This document shows, one piece after another, positions 1 to 6,836 of a DNA stretch of 39,852 nucleotides. The position numbers and the translations under genes are program-made. The DNA lies in assembly GCF_018205345.1 (NCBI RefSeq), contig NZ_JADRHM010000016.1:1-39852 (forward strand), given 5' to 3'. Position 1 is the stretch's first letter. Every line of letters starts with the position of its first letter. This stretch comes from Fusobacterium sp. DD2 (lineage in GTDB: Bacteria > Fusobacteriota > Fusobacteriia > Fusobacteriales > Fusobacteriaceae). A model generated the notes under the pieces. The model was given only the letters and a program-made list of their open reading frames with translations. It did no database searches and was not told where the DNA came from.

Positions 1-19
1 GTTAAATAGATATAAAAAG

Positions 20-45
20 GAGTGAGGTTTTACCTCACTCTTTTT
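20..45. terminator. bidirectional intrinsic terminator
   Basis: An 8-bp perfect stem (GAGTGAGG at 20-27 pairing with CCTCACTC at 33-40) has a 5-nt loop. Ts follow it on the plus strand, and As precede it, giving a T-run on the minus strand. It can end a gene entering from before the window and the small reverse gene whose stop codon lies inside the stem. Confidence 0.85.
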
Positions 46-217
46 CATGGGAGTTATTATGGAGGAAGTCTTTTGAAAAGATGATTCTGAAGATTTCATC
101 GTCAACTTTTGTACCACTCTTTTTTATAAGAGCATGGATAGAAAAGATGAGGATTTTCTCTAAAATATTTGGATTCAAATACTTCTTTAAAAATTCTTTG
201 ATAAAATCTCGTGGCAT
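35..217 (-). CDS. small hypothetical protein (60 aa)
   Basis: I do not recognise this protein. The ATG at 217 is chosen because AGAGGTGA sits a few bases upstream on the minus strand; a TTG two codons earlier is less well placed. The product is basic and amphipathic, with a hydrophobic stretch near residues 18-30 (ILEKILIFSIHALI) followed by KKSGTKVDDEIF, and it ends NSHEKE. The stop codon lies in the terminator stem, so the gene and its terminator are compact. A good ribosome site plus a terminator in the right orientation make it a credible gene. The plus-strand reading frame over the same bases has no such signals. Confidence 0.5.
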   Translation of the reverse strand: MPRDFIKEFLKKYLNPNILEKILIFSIHALIKKSGTKVDDEIFRIIFSKDFLHNNSHEKE

Positions 218-430
218 AAGCAATCACCTCTTACACATATATTCTATCTTTTTAAGAGATAAAAGGTAAGAGAAGTGATATTGACAGATATTAACTATAG
301 GAAAAAAATAAGATAATTTAGCTATAGAAGAGTTAAAATCCAATAAAAAGCTCTAAATATGGTATTTTATTATTGTTCGTATACATATGTTTAATCACTG
401 TATACTATAGGTTACTTGAAAAAATAAATA

Positions 431-458
431 TTGAAAAAAATGAAAAGTATGGTAAAAT
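431..458 (+). promoter_or_regulatory. sigma70-type promoter for the 80-aa gene
   Basis: TTGAAA (431-436), a 16-nt spacer and TAAAAT (453-458) lie about 40 nt before the start at 497. Apart from this promoter, I see no conserved element in the AT-rich gap 218-496. Confidence 0.5.
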
Positions 459-496
459 ATAGTTGATTAAAAAAGTAAAGATTATAGGAGGGGAAT

Positions 497-739
497 ATGG
501 AAAGATTAAGTGAAAAAGAACTTAAAGAGATAATTGCAGAGATGAAAGCAAATGGAAAATATATGGAGTATCAGGATATGATATCTGATGATTTTGAAGA
601 GCATCAGGTTGTGTATTTAGTTGAACCTGATGAGATGGCAGCTCTTGCTTATAAACACAATACTATCCCTTATAAAATGCGTGAATATTACAACTGGCAT
701 GAGATGAATCTCCTTGTTGAAGAGGAAGACGGAATATAA
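497..739 (+). CDS. hypothetical protein, 80 aa, acidic
   Basis: I do not recognise a family. The start is well supported by AGGAGGGGAAT immediately upstream and by a promoter about 40 nt before it. The protein is acidic and soluble, with no signal peptide or membrane segment. It opens with a charged helix (residues 1-20) and ends in a Glu/Asp-rich tail (NLLVEEEDGI). It is followed directly by the promoter of tRNA-Gln, so it appears to be a single-gene unit. Codon use resembles the housekeeping neighbours. Confidence 0.7.
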   Translation: MERLSEKELKEIIAEMKANGKYMEYQDMISDDFEEHQVVYLVEPDEMAALAYKHNTIPYKMREYYNWHEMNLLVEEEDGI

Positions 740-754
740 ATTTAAAAAAAGTTG

Positions 755-783
755 TTGACAACATATCAAATATATGGTAATAT
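755..783 (+). promoter_or_regulatory. tRNA-Gln promoter
   Basis: TTGACA (755-760), a 17-nt spacer and TAATAT (778-783) form a near-consensus sigma70 promoter placed 11 nt before the tRNA, as expected for a stable-RNA gene. Confidence 0.85.
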
Positions 784-794
784 AAGTGCGTTGT

Positions 795-869
795 TGGGCT
801 GTCGCCAAGCGGTAAGGCAACGGACTTTGACTCCGTTATGCGTTGGTTCGAATCCAGCCAGCCCAGCCA
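795..869 (+). tRNA. tRNA-Gln (UUG)
   Basis: This is a 75-nt cloverleaf. The acceptor arms TGGGCTG (795-801) and CAGCCCA pair completely, followed by discriminator G and an encoded CCA (867-869). The anticodon loop reads CTTTGAC, giving anticodon TTG (reads CAA/CAG, Gln). The T arm contains GGTTCGAATCC. A near-consensus promoter stands just upstream and a terminator just downstream, so it is a monocistronic tRNA gene. Confidence 0.95.
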
Positions 870-893
870 TTTATTATAATATATTGAAACCTT

Positions 894-929
894 AATGTCC
901 TTTGAAAAAAGGACATTTTTTTATTTTTT
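894..929 (+). terminator. terminator of tRNA-Gln
   Basis: AATGTCC (894-900) pairs with GGACATT (911-917) across a 10-nt loop and is followed by a long T-rich tract. Confidence 0.85.
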
Positions 930-955
930 GAATTTATATAAAAAAGTTAAATATG

Positions 956-1051
956 AGGCTGTTGCATTTCTAAAAGTGTAAAAATAGAATTTTTGATATT
1001 GAAAAAAATTTATATCTTAAAAATTTGATTTTTATGGACTTGCAATAGCCT
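956..1051. repeat. dispersed inverted-repeat element, copy A
   Basis: The ends are AGGCTGTTGCA (956-966) and TGCAATAGCCT (1041-1051), complementary over all 11 positions if one G-U pair is allowed. Inside, TAAAAAT pairs with ATTTTTA, so most of the element folds as one long hairpin. The left arm (GCATTTCTAAAAGTGTAAAAATAG) is related to the arms of the copies at 37456 and 39656. There is no coding potential and no clear target-site duplication. Confidence 0.7.
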
Positions 1052-1112
1052 ATTTTTTTATTTAAACTATACTAATTCAATTTAATGTATATGAATTGTG
1101 ATGGAAAAGTGA

Positions 1113-1118
1113 TATAAT
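1113..1118 (+). promoter_or_regulatory. extended -10 promoter for the envelope cluster
   Basis: TGATATAAT gives an extended -10 (TG-N-TATAAT; the hexamer is at 1113-1118) 42 nt before the start at 1161. There is no good -35 hexamer. Confidence 0.45.
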
Positions 1119-1160
1119 GGAACTATCAAAAAAGTAAAAAACTGAAAAAGGGGGAAAGTT

Positions 1161-1883
1161 ATGAAAGAGCAGGGAAAATTAGCATTTGGCATTATAGGTG
1201 CTTTTGCAATTGCTTTTGTTATTTCAGGCTGTTTCTATTTACAGGGATTATATGCAGTCAACAGGGAGAGAAGGGCAAATCAGGAAGCACTTGAAAGATA
1301 TTTAGGCAAATCTGAAAAAAAAGACGTTCCAAAGAACAGATTTTCTACAACTGTAGAGCCAAATATCGAGGCAGAGAAGTATGTTCCACTGGATGTTGAA
1401 AAGGAATTTAAATCTTTAGGTCTTGAAGCTTATATCCCAAAACCAGAGGATAAAGTTGTAAAGAGTGAGGATGTAAAGGATGACAAGGGGAATGTAGTTG
1501 GGAAGAAAGAGTACAAAGAATCAGGAGTTGTTGTAATAACATCACTTGAAAATGGAAAACTTGTATCAACTACTACAGGACTTGAAAAAGATGGAAAACT
1601 TGATGGAGAAGTAACAGTGGTATATGGAAATGGAGAGAAGGATGTATACACTTACAAAAAAGGAATACGTCAGGGAAAATGTACTCTTTACTTTTCAAAT
1701 GGAGATAGAGAAGAGAGCAACTATGATAAGGATAAACTCGTTGGAAAGGCAACATACTACTTTTCAAATGGGGATAAGGAAGAATACAACTATAAGGATG
1801 GCGTAATTGATGGAGATGCCAAATACATATATGCAGATGGAAAAACTGAGAGCTATAAGTATGAAAATGGAGTAAGAAAATAG
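1161..1883 (+). CDS. membrane-anchored MORN-repeat protein
   Basis: The 240-aa protein has an N-terminal hydrophobic segment (about residues 7-25) ending in ISGC, which fits a lipobox although it could simply be a membrane anchor. After a charged linker (about 30-125), the C-terminal half holds four to five tandem repeats of about 23 residues of the form YxNGxxxxYxYKxGxxxGK, typical of MORN/YwqK-like repeats. MORN repeats usually mediate membrane or protein contact; no enzyme motif is visible. GGGGGAAAGTT supports the start. The next gene follows after 18 nt, so it probably leads a four-gene envelope operon. Confidence 0.75.
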   Translation: MKEQGKLAFGIIGAFAIAFVISGCFYLQGLYAVNRERRANQEALERYLGKSEKKDVPKNRFSTTVEPNIEAEKYVPLDVEKEFKSLGLEAYIPKPEDKVVKSEDVKDDKGNVVGKKEYKESGVVVITSLENGKLVSTTTGLEKDGKLDGEVTVVYGNGEKDVYTYKKGIRQGKCTLYFSNGDREESNYDKDKLVGKATYYFSNGDKEEYNYKDGVIDGDAKYIYADGKTESYKYENGVRK

Positions 1884-1901
1884 TATAGGGGGAAGTTTAT
1901 T

Positions 1902-2528
1902 ATGAAAAAGATAACAGGGTTTTTAATGATGTGTTTTATGTTTATTCTGGTAGGATGTACCAACCTGGATGATATGCTGACAGGGATATCAGATACACTT
2001 ACAGCGTTGACAGGAAATGTCCATAAGACAATAAATTTAAAAGCTCCAAATGTCAATGGAGTTTCTTTTCAGGACTATAGATTAGAGGTATCAAGTGAGA
2101 CAAGTGGTAATCAGACATATATTGTAATGGAAATAAAAGGATATGTAACAAATAACAGAAGTGAAACAATAGATGTGGAAGTACAAATACCAATCTATAA
2201 TGAACAGGGTAGAATGACAGATGTTAAGAAGACACATTTCTTTATAGGAGATAACAGTAGAGAGTTTTTAAATGGAAGATGGTCTGAACCAGTGCCACCA
2301 GCTCTTCAAGTTAATGAAAAAGGTGCTATAACAACTATCTATGAAAGAGGGCATTTCCTAGGAAGTTCTGAGCCTAGAAAAGCTCCAGCAAAACCTGCTA
2401 AAGCAGTATCAAAACCAGCACCTAAGAAACAGACAAGAGTAAATGCTGCACCAGCTGCTAAATCAGCACCAGTTGAAACAAAAGTAGAACCAGTAAAGCA
2501 GGTTAGACAGCAAAGAAGATCTAGATAA
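1902..2528 (+). CDS. putative lipoprotein with Ala/Pro/Lys-rich tail
   Basis: The 208-aa protein has a type II signal peptide with lipobox LVGC (Cys19), so it is probably lipidated and envelope-attached. The middle (about 45-150) looks like a beta-rich domain (DYRLEVSSET..., IVMEIKGYVTNN...), similar in style to FxLYD or DUF-type extracytoplasmic beta domains. The last 60 residues are low-complexity Ala, Pro, Lys and Gln with a strongly basic end (QRRSR), which might bind peptidoglycan or nucleic acid. I do not recognise a named family. AGGGGGAAGTTT precedes the ATG. Confidence 0.7.
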   Translation: MKKITGFLMMCFMFILVGCTNLDDMLTGISDTLTALTGNVHKTINLKAPNVNGVSFQDYRLEVSSETSGNQTYIVMEIKGYVTNNRSETIDVEVQIPIYNEQGRMTDVKKTHFFIGDNSREFLNGRWSEPVPPALQVNEKGAITTIYERGHFLGSSEPRKAPAKPAKAVSKPAPKKQTRVNAAPAAKSAPVETKVEPVKQVRQQRRSR

Positions 2529-2549
2529 AATTGATGGGGAGTGATTGTC

Positions 2550-3383
2550 TTGGTTGAAGCTAAATTTGTAATAGCTGTAAAAAAGATAGAAGATGGACTG
2601 TACGAAGTTAGATATCCTGATTTTCCAGGTCTTGTGTCTATGGTTGACAGTCCTGAAAGAATAAAAAGTGTATGTGGAAAGATGTTGAATATCCACTTAA
2701 ATGAGATAAAAGAGGCTGATAAAGAGCTTGTATATCCAGTTACTTATGATGAAGCACTGAAGTTTAAAAAGCCTGGAGTGGAACTTGACTTAGTAGCTAT
2801 AGTAATCCCAGAAGGATTGAAGATGACTGAGAGAAAAGAACCAGTGTCAGGTAAGGAAAAAATTGAAGAAACAGCAAAAGCAGTTGGAGAAACAGTTAAT
2901 AAGGTATTTAAAAAACTTGATAATATTGAGAAACTTGAGAAGGTAAATAATCTGGGATCATTACCATTTGTAACAGGAATACTCTTTATACTGTCTGTAT
3001 TTCTGCCACTTGCATCTGCAAAGGACTTTTTTGGTGGAGGAACTCAGTATATGGGGCTATTTTCAACTGTAAAAGGTGATATTGGAATGCCATTTTATAC
3101 ATTTAAAGCTATTATGGCCTTTATGTATGTTCTGGTAATTTGTTCTGGTGCATTTTCATTGTATACAGGAACTTTGAAAAGCAAATTTTATACAAAAGCT
3201 GCAGATGTAATATCTATACTGTTATTCTTTGCCTTTATGCTGGTATTTGATGTGGAAATGGGAAGATATTTCCCTGTTGCTGGAGTTGCTGTTGGTAAAT
3301 CTTATATGTTTTTAGCACTGTTTATAGGTGCATTAATTGCAGCCTTTGATTTGGCACTTATTCTTGCAAGAGGTGATGAGTAA
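2550..3383 (+). CDS. HicB-like domain fused to a four-helix membrane domain
   Basis: The start is placed at TTG 2550 because GGGGAGTGA (2537-2545) is correctly spaced for it; a GTG at 2541 would overlap that ribosome site. The product is about 277 aa. Residues 1-90 resemble a HicB/partial RNase H fold antitoxin: an opening beta strand, then YEVRYPDFPGLVS, then a helix, then PVTYDEAL. A charged linker (about 95-140) follows. Four hydrophobic segments come next, in roughly the second half of the protein, including LPFVTGILFILSVFLPL and the last, FLALFIGALIAAFDLALIL. No HicA-like toxin is adjacent. The stop overlaps the next start (TAATG). The domain assignment is inferred from sequence pattern only. 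Confidence 0.65.
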   Translation: MVEAKFVIAVKKIEDGLYEVRYPDFPGLVSMVDSPERIKSVCGKMLNIHLNEIKEADKELVYPVTYDEALKFKKPGVELDLVAIVIPEGLKMTERKEPVSGKEKIEETAKAVGETVNKVFKKLDNIEKLEKVNNLGSLPFVTGILFILSVFLPLASAKDFFGGGTQYMGLFSTVKGDIGMPFYTFKAIMAFMYVLVICSGAFSLYTGTLKSKFYTKAADVISILLFFAFMLVFDVEMGRYFPVAGVAVGKSYMFLALFIGALIAAFDLALILARGDE

Positions 3384-4150
3384 TGAAAAAAATATTAGTA
3401 CCGCTACTATTGTTGTCACTTTTAGCAGGATGTGGCAAAGAGAAATACCCAACTAACAAAGCAAAGCTTGAATTGGCATATAAAGGGATAGTACTTCATG
3501 ATAAAAAAGCTATAGAAGAACTTAATAAGATTGATAAAGAGTACCAGAAAATCAGTGGGGATCTGATGAAAAAGGTCACTGAAAATCCAGATTATAAGCT
3601 GAGTAAGAAGGAGCTTTATCTCTTTAATTTTGATCAGATAATGTCTCTATGTGAATTTAATGCTATGGACTTTGAAAAGGGATATGGAAAACAGGCAACA
3701 GTACCACCTTTAAGTGAAGTAATAACTAAAGATGGAGATCCAGTCAGTTTTAACTTCAGATTAAGACGTAGTTATGGTGATAAATATATTGATGTTATCT
3801 CAGAAGACTTTAAAAAATTCACTGGAGTAGCTGTAAAGAGAAATGGAAATGGGGATATCTCTGAAGTAATGAGATTTAAAGATGGTGAAAAAGTAGAGGA
3901 GATTGAGTACAGAAAATATGACTGGGGTGGAGATTTGAAAACAATTATCTACTATAAAGATGACCAGCCATTTATGATAAAAGAGTATGAATATTATCCT
4001 CGTAAATTTAAAGAGGTGAATGTAGTATTAGAAAGATTTAAAGAAGGGCAACCTAAAAAAATCTACACAGCACCTAATAGTTATACTAAAGGAGAGATTT
4101 TAACTGTTAATAAATATGGAACAATTAAGAGTCGTGAAAAGTTAAAATAA
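3383..4150 (+). CDS. putative lipoprotein
   Basis: The 255-aa protein has a signal peptide with lipobox LAGC (Cys17), so it is likely a lipid-anchored envelope protein. Residues 20-120 are helical and charged. The rest contains repeated strand-turn units such as VMRFKDGEKVEEIEYR and YYKDDQPFMIKEYEY, reminiscent of the MORN/YwqK repeats of the first gene of this cluster, so the two may be functionally linked. The start overlaps the stop of the HicB-like membrane gene, with AGAGGTGA upstream, indicating translational coupling. It is the last gene of the cluster. Confidence 0.7.
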   Translation: MKKILVPLLLLSLLAGCGKEKYPTNKAKLELAYKGIVLHDKKAIEELNKIDKEYQKISGDLMKKVTENPDYKLSKKELYLFNFDQIMSLCEFNAMDFEKGYGKQATVPPLSEVITKDGDPVSFNFRLRRSYGDKYIDVISEDFKKFTGVAVKRNGNGDISEVMRFKDGEKVEEIEYRKYDWGGDLKTIIYYKDDQPFMIKEYEYYPRKFKEVNVVLERFKEGQPKKIYTAPNSYTKGEILTVNKYGTIKSREKLK

Positions 4151-4158
4151 AACCTGTT

Positions 4159-4195
4159 AGAACCTCAGTATTTAAGGGCTGAGGTTCTTTTTTTA
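4159..4195 (+). terminator. terminator of the envelope cluster
   Basis: AGAACCTCAG (4159-4168) pairs with CTGAGGTTCT (4179-4188), followed by eight Ts. Confidence 0.9.
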
Positions 4196-4279
4196 TACTC
4201 TAAAAAAATCAAAGTTATATAGATAAAATACTATAGATGTGATATACTTAAAAATAAGATGACCACATAGGGGGAGTAT

Positions 4280-4720
4280 ATGTTGAAGTATATAATTCTA
4301 TTATTTATGCTGATATTTGGTTCAGCTTTTGCAGAAGTAACTTATGAAGATGTTAGCCGTGATCACTGGGCTTATTCATCTATACATTCTCTTGCAGAAA
4401 AGGGAATTTTAACAGATAACAGGTTTAAGTTTGATGGAAATCAGCCACTTTCAAGATATGATTTTGCATATACACTTGCCCGTGCTATGGATTACGTAGA
4501 TCTTACTAAGGCGAATAAAGAGGATCTTAAAATTCTTGAATCATTGATGTTGGAATTTTCACAGGAACTTAATAAGATAGGTTTTGATGCAAGTACATTT
4601 AACAACAGATTGAATACAACTAATGAGACAATAGAGCTATTAAGAGCAAGAGTAACAGAGAATGAAAAGACAATAACTGAGCTAAAAAAGAGAGTGGAAG
4701 CTCTTGAAGATAAAAATTAA
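4280..4720 (+). CDS. exported SLH-domain protein with C-terminal coiled coil
   Basis: The 146-aa protein has a signal peptide (residues 1-18, cleavage after SAFA). One S-layer homology domain follows (about 20-75): YEDVSRDHWAYSSIHSLAEKGIL, then LSRYDFAYTLARAM. The C-terminus (about 100-146) is a heptad-patterned coiled coil (TITELKKRVEALEDK). SLH domains bind secondary cell-wall polymers or peptidoglycan. In Negativicutes and Fusobacteria similar N-termini tether outer-membrane porins to the wall, but here no barrel follows. It may be a stand-alone trimeric spacer or tether. GGGGAG supports the start and TGATATACT (4240-4248) is a plausible extended -10. pgi follows after 21 nt. Confidence 0.8.
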   Translation: MLKYIILLFMLIFGSAFAEVTYEDVSRDHWAYSSIHSLAEKGILTDNRFKFDGNQPLSRYDFAYTLARAMDYVDLTKANKEDLKILESLMLEFSQELNKIGFDASTFNNRLNTTNETIELLRARVTENEKTITELKKRVEALEDKN

Positions 4721-4741
4721 TTTAAATAGGGAGGAATCATA

Positions 4742-6094
4742 ATGAAAAAACTGTCATTTGATTATTCTAAAGCAATTGGGTATGTAAGAGAAGAAGAACT
4801 AGCTTTTATGAAGGATCAAGTATTAACTGCTGAAAAATTCTTAATTGAAAAGAACGGTGCAGGAAATGATTACTTAGGATGGATTGAACTTCCAACTAAC
4901 TATGATAAAGAAGAATTCATAAGAATTAAAGCTGCAGCAGAAAAGATTAAAAGAGATTCAGATATTCTTTTAGTAGTAGGAATAGGAGGATCTTATTTAG
5001 GAGCTAGAGCTGCTATAGAATTTTTATCACACACTTTCTATAACAACCTACCAAAGGATAAGAGAAAAGGGGCTCAAATTTTCTATGTAGGAAATAATAT
5101 TTCAGGATCATATTTAAAACACCTTTTAGATGTTCTTGATGGAAAAGATTACTCTATCAACATCATCTCTAAATCAGGAACTACAACAGAGCCTGCAATA
5201 GCATTTAGAGTACTTAGAAAACACTTAGAAGCAAAATACGGTAAAGAGGAAGCAAGAACAAGAATATTTGCAACTACTGACAAGGCAAAAGGAGCACTTA
5301 AAAAACTTGCTGATGAAGAAGGATACGAAACATTCGTTATACCTGATGATGTAGGAGGAAGATTCTCTGTTTTAACACCAGTTGGATTACTTCCAATAGC
5401 TTGTGCAGGAATAGATATAGATGAGCTTATGGCAGGGGCTAGAGAGGCTCAAAATGATTATATGGCACCATTTGAAGAAAATGACTGCTACAAATATGCT
5501 GCTATCAGAAACATTTTAAATAGAAAAGGTAAATCAATAGAGATGTTAATCAACTATGAACCAAGATTACACTATGTTGGAGAATGGTGGAAACAACTAT
5601 TTGGAGAATCTGAAGGTAAAGATGGAAAAGGATTATTCCCAGCTGCTGCAGACTTCTCAACAGATTTACACTCAATGGGACAATATATTCAGGATGGAAG
5701 AAGAGAGCTATTTGAAACTGCTATTCTTATAGAAAAACCTGAAACAGATGTAATTATTGAAAGTGAAGATGTAGACTTAGATGGTCTTAACTATTTAGCA
5801 GGAAAAGGAATGGATTTTGTCAACAAAAAAGCTTCTGAAGGAACTCTTCTTGCTCACGTAGATGGTGGAGTACCAAATCTAGTAGTAAGAGTACCTGAAG
5901 TGACACCTTTCCACTTAGGATACCTGTTCTACTTCTTTGAAAAAGCATGTGGAATCAGTGGATATATGCTAGGTGTAAATCCATTTAACCAACCAGGTGT
6001 TGAATCATACAAAGCTAATATGTTTGCACTACTTGGTAAAAAAGGATATGAAAAACAGGCTGAAATTTTAAATAAAAGATTACAAAATAAATAA
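4742..6094 (+). CDS. pgi: glucose-6-phosphate isomerase
   Basis: The 450-aa protein interconverts glucose-6-phosphate and fructose-6-phosphate in the cytoplasm. Both family signatures are present: [15 protein letters not shown] (about 200-215) and, near the C-terminus, [17 protein letters not shown]. The phosphate-binding loop SKSGTTTEP and the [13 protein letters not shown] segment are intact. The catalytic base region [11 protein letters not shown] is also present. The length matches the short Gram-positive type of the enzyme. GGGAGGAATCATA gives a strong ribosome site. Confidence 0.97.
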   Translation: MKKLSFDYSKAIGYVREEELAFMKDQVLTAEKFLIEKNGAGNDYLGWIELPTNYDKEEFIRIKAAAEKIKRDSDILLVVGIGGSYLGARAAIEFLSHTFYNNLPKDKRKGAQIFYVGNNISGSYLKHLLDVLDGKDYSINIISKSGTTTEPAIAFRVLRKHLEAKYGKEEARTRIFATTDKAKGALKKLADEEGYETFVIPDDVGGRFSVLTPVGLLPIACAGIDIDELMAGAREAQNDYMAPFEENDCYKYAAIRNILNRKGKSIEMLINYEPRLHYVGEWWKQLFGESEGKDGKGLFPAAADFSTDLHSMGQYIQDGRRELFETAILIEKPETDVIIESEDVDLDGLNYLAGKGMDFVNKKASEGTLLAHVDGGVPNLVVRVPEVTPFHLGYLFYFFEKACGISGYMLGVNPFNQPGVESYKANMFALLGKKGYEKQAEILNKRLQNK

Positions 6095-6100
6095 AATATA

Positions 6101-6127
6101 TTGCAAAGTAAATAAATATGGTATAAT
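6101..6127 (+). promoter_or_regulatory. mscL promoter
   Basis: TTGCAA (6101-6106) and TATAAT (6122-6127) are 15 nt apart, with mscL starting about 68 nt downstream. Confidence 0.55.
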
Positions 6128-6194
6128 ATAAGTAGTGAATATTTGAGGTCAATCTCGTGATATTCTAAAATAATATTATAAGGTGAGGTATTAT

Positions 6195-6593
6195 ATGGGA
6201 TTTTTTCAAGAATTTAAGAAATTCGCACTTCGTGGAAACGTGCTAGATATGGCAGTTGGAGTTATTATTGGGGGAGCATTTGGAAAGATAGTTACAAGTC
6301 TTGTTAACGACGTATTACTTCCAATAATAGGAATCGGTACAGGAAAAATCGATATTTCTAAACTTGCAGTTACAATAAAATCAGGAACAGATGGTGCAGA
6401 ACCTGTAGTTGTAAAATACGGAATGTTCTTACAAAATATTGTGGATTTTGTAATTATATGTCTATGTATCTTTATAATGATTAAGGTTATGAACTCTTTA
6501 GTTAAGAAGGAAGAGGAAGCTAAACCAGCTCCAGCACCATCAAAAGAAGAGGTTTTATTAACTGAAATAAGAGATATCCTAAAAAACAAATAA
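6195..6593 (+). CDS. mscL: large-conductance mechanosensitive channel
   Basis: MscL forms a pentameric inner-membrane channel that opens under membrane tension and protects against hypo-osmotic shock. The 132-aa length is typical. It shows the N-terminal amphipathic helix (MGFFQEFKKFALRGNVLDMA), TM1 with the pore glycines (VGVIIGGAFGKIVTSLV), a short periplasmic loop, TM2 (VDFVIICLCIFIMIKVMN) and a charged C-terminal helix after KKEEEAKPAPAP. The ATG at 6195 is chosen because AGGTGAGG lies 8-10 nt upstream; an upstream in-frame GTG overlaps that site. It has its own promoter and terminator. Confidence 0.96.
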   Translation: MGFFQEFKKFALRGNVLDMAVGVIIGGAFGKIVTSLVNDVLLPIIGIGTGKIDISKLAVTIKSGTDGAEPVVVKYGMFLQNIVDFVIICLCIFIMIKVMNSLVKKEEEAKPAPAPSKEEVLLTEIRDILKNK

Positions 6594-6609
6594 GAACTAC
6601 TTAAAATTA

Positions 6610-6661
6610 AGAGCTATACTCTCTTTATGTGTAATTCATAGAGCTGTATAGCTCTTTTTTT
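6610..6661 (+). terminator. mscL terminator
   Basis: AGAGCTATAC (6610-6619) pairs with GTATAGCTCT (6646-6655), followed by Ts. The large loop contains little further pairing. Confidence 0.75.
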
Positions 6662-6753
6662 GTGGTATAAAAACTGTTGTTGATAAAAAATAACTAAAAT
6701 AATAAAAATAATATTAAAAATATATATTATAATTAATAAAATAGTTGAAATAT

Positions 6754-6781
6754 TTGCAAAATATAAAAAATAGTATATAAT
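6754..6781 (+). promoter_or_regulatory. promoter of the AAA-HEPN unit
   Basis: TTGCAA (6754-6759), a 16-nt spacer and TATAAT (6776-6781). Predicted initiation is about 6788, inside the palindrome described in the next entry. Confidence 0.6.
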
Positions 6782-6785
6782 AAAT

Positions 6786-6801
6786 ATAGGTTGCAACCTA
6801 T
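6786..6801. promoter_or_regulatory. 16-bp palindrome, candidate operator
   Basis: ATAGGTTGCAACCTAT is identical to its own reverse complement over all 16 bases and starts 4 nt after the -10 hexamer. Placement over the start site is what a repressor operator would show. No regulator gene lies in this unit, so either one of the two products or a distant factor would act on it. Confidence 0.5.
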
Positions 6802-6836
6802 GTTGCATATATATATAAAATAAATGGAGGTAAAAG

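Noticed and set aside
2550-3383. HicAB toxin-antitoxin locus
   Set aside because: Only a HicB-like domain is seen; no HicA-sized toxin gene with its conserved His lies on either side, and the domain is fused to a membrane region.
6206-6589. A 127-aa reverse-strand frame opposite mscL
   Set aside because: It is the complement of a highly conserved gene and has no ribosome site, promoter or terminator of its own.
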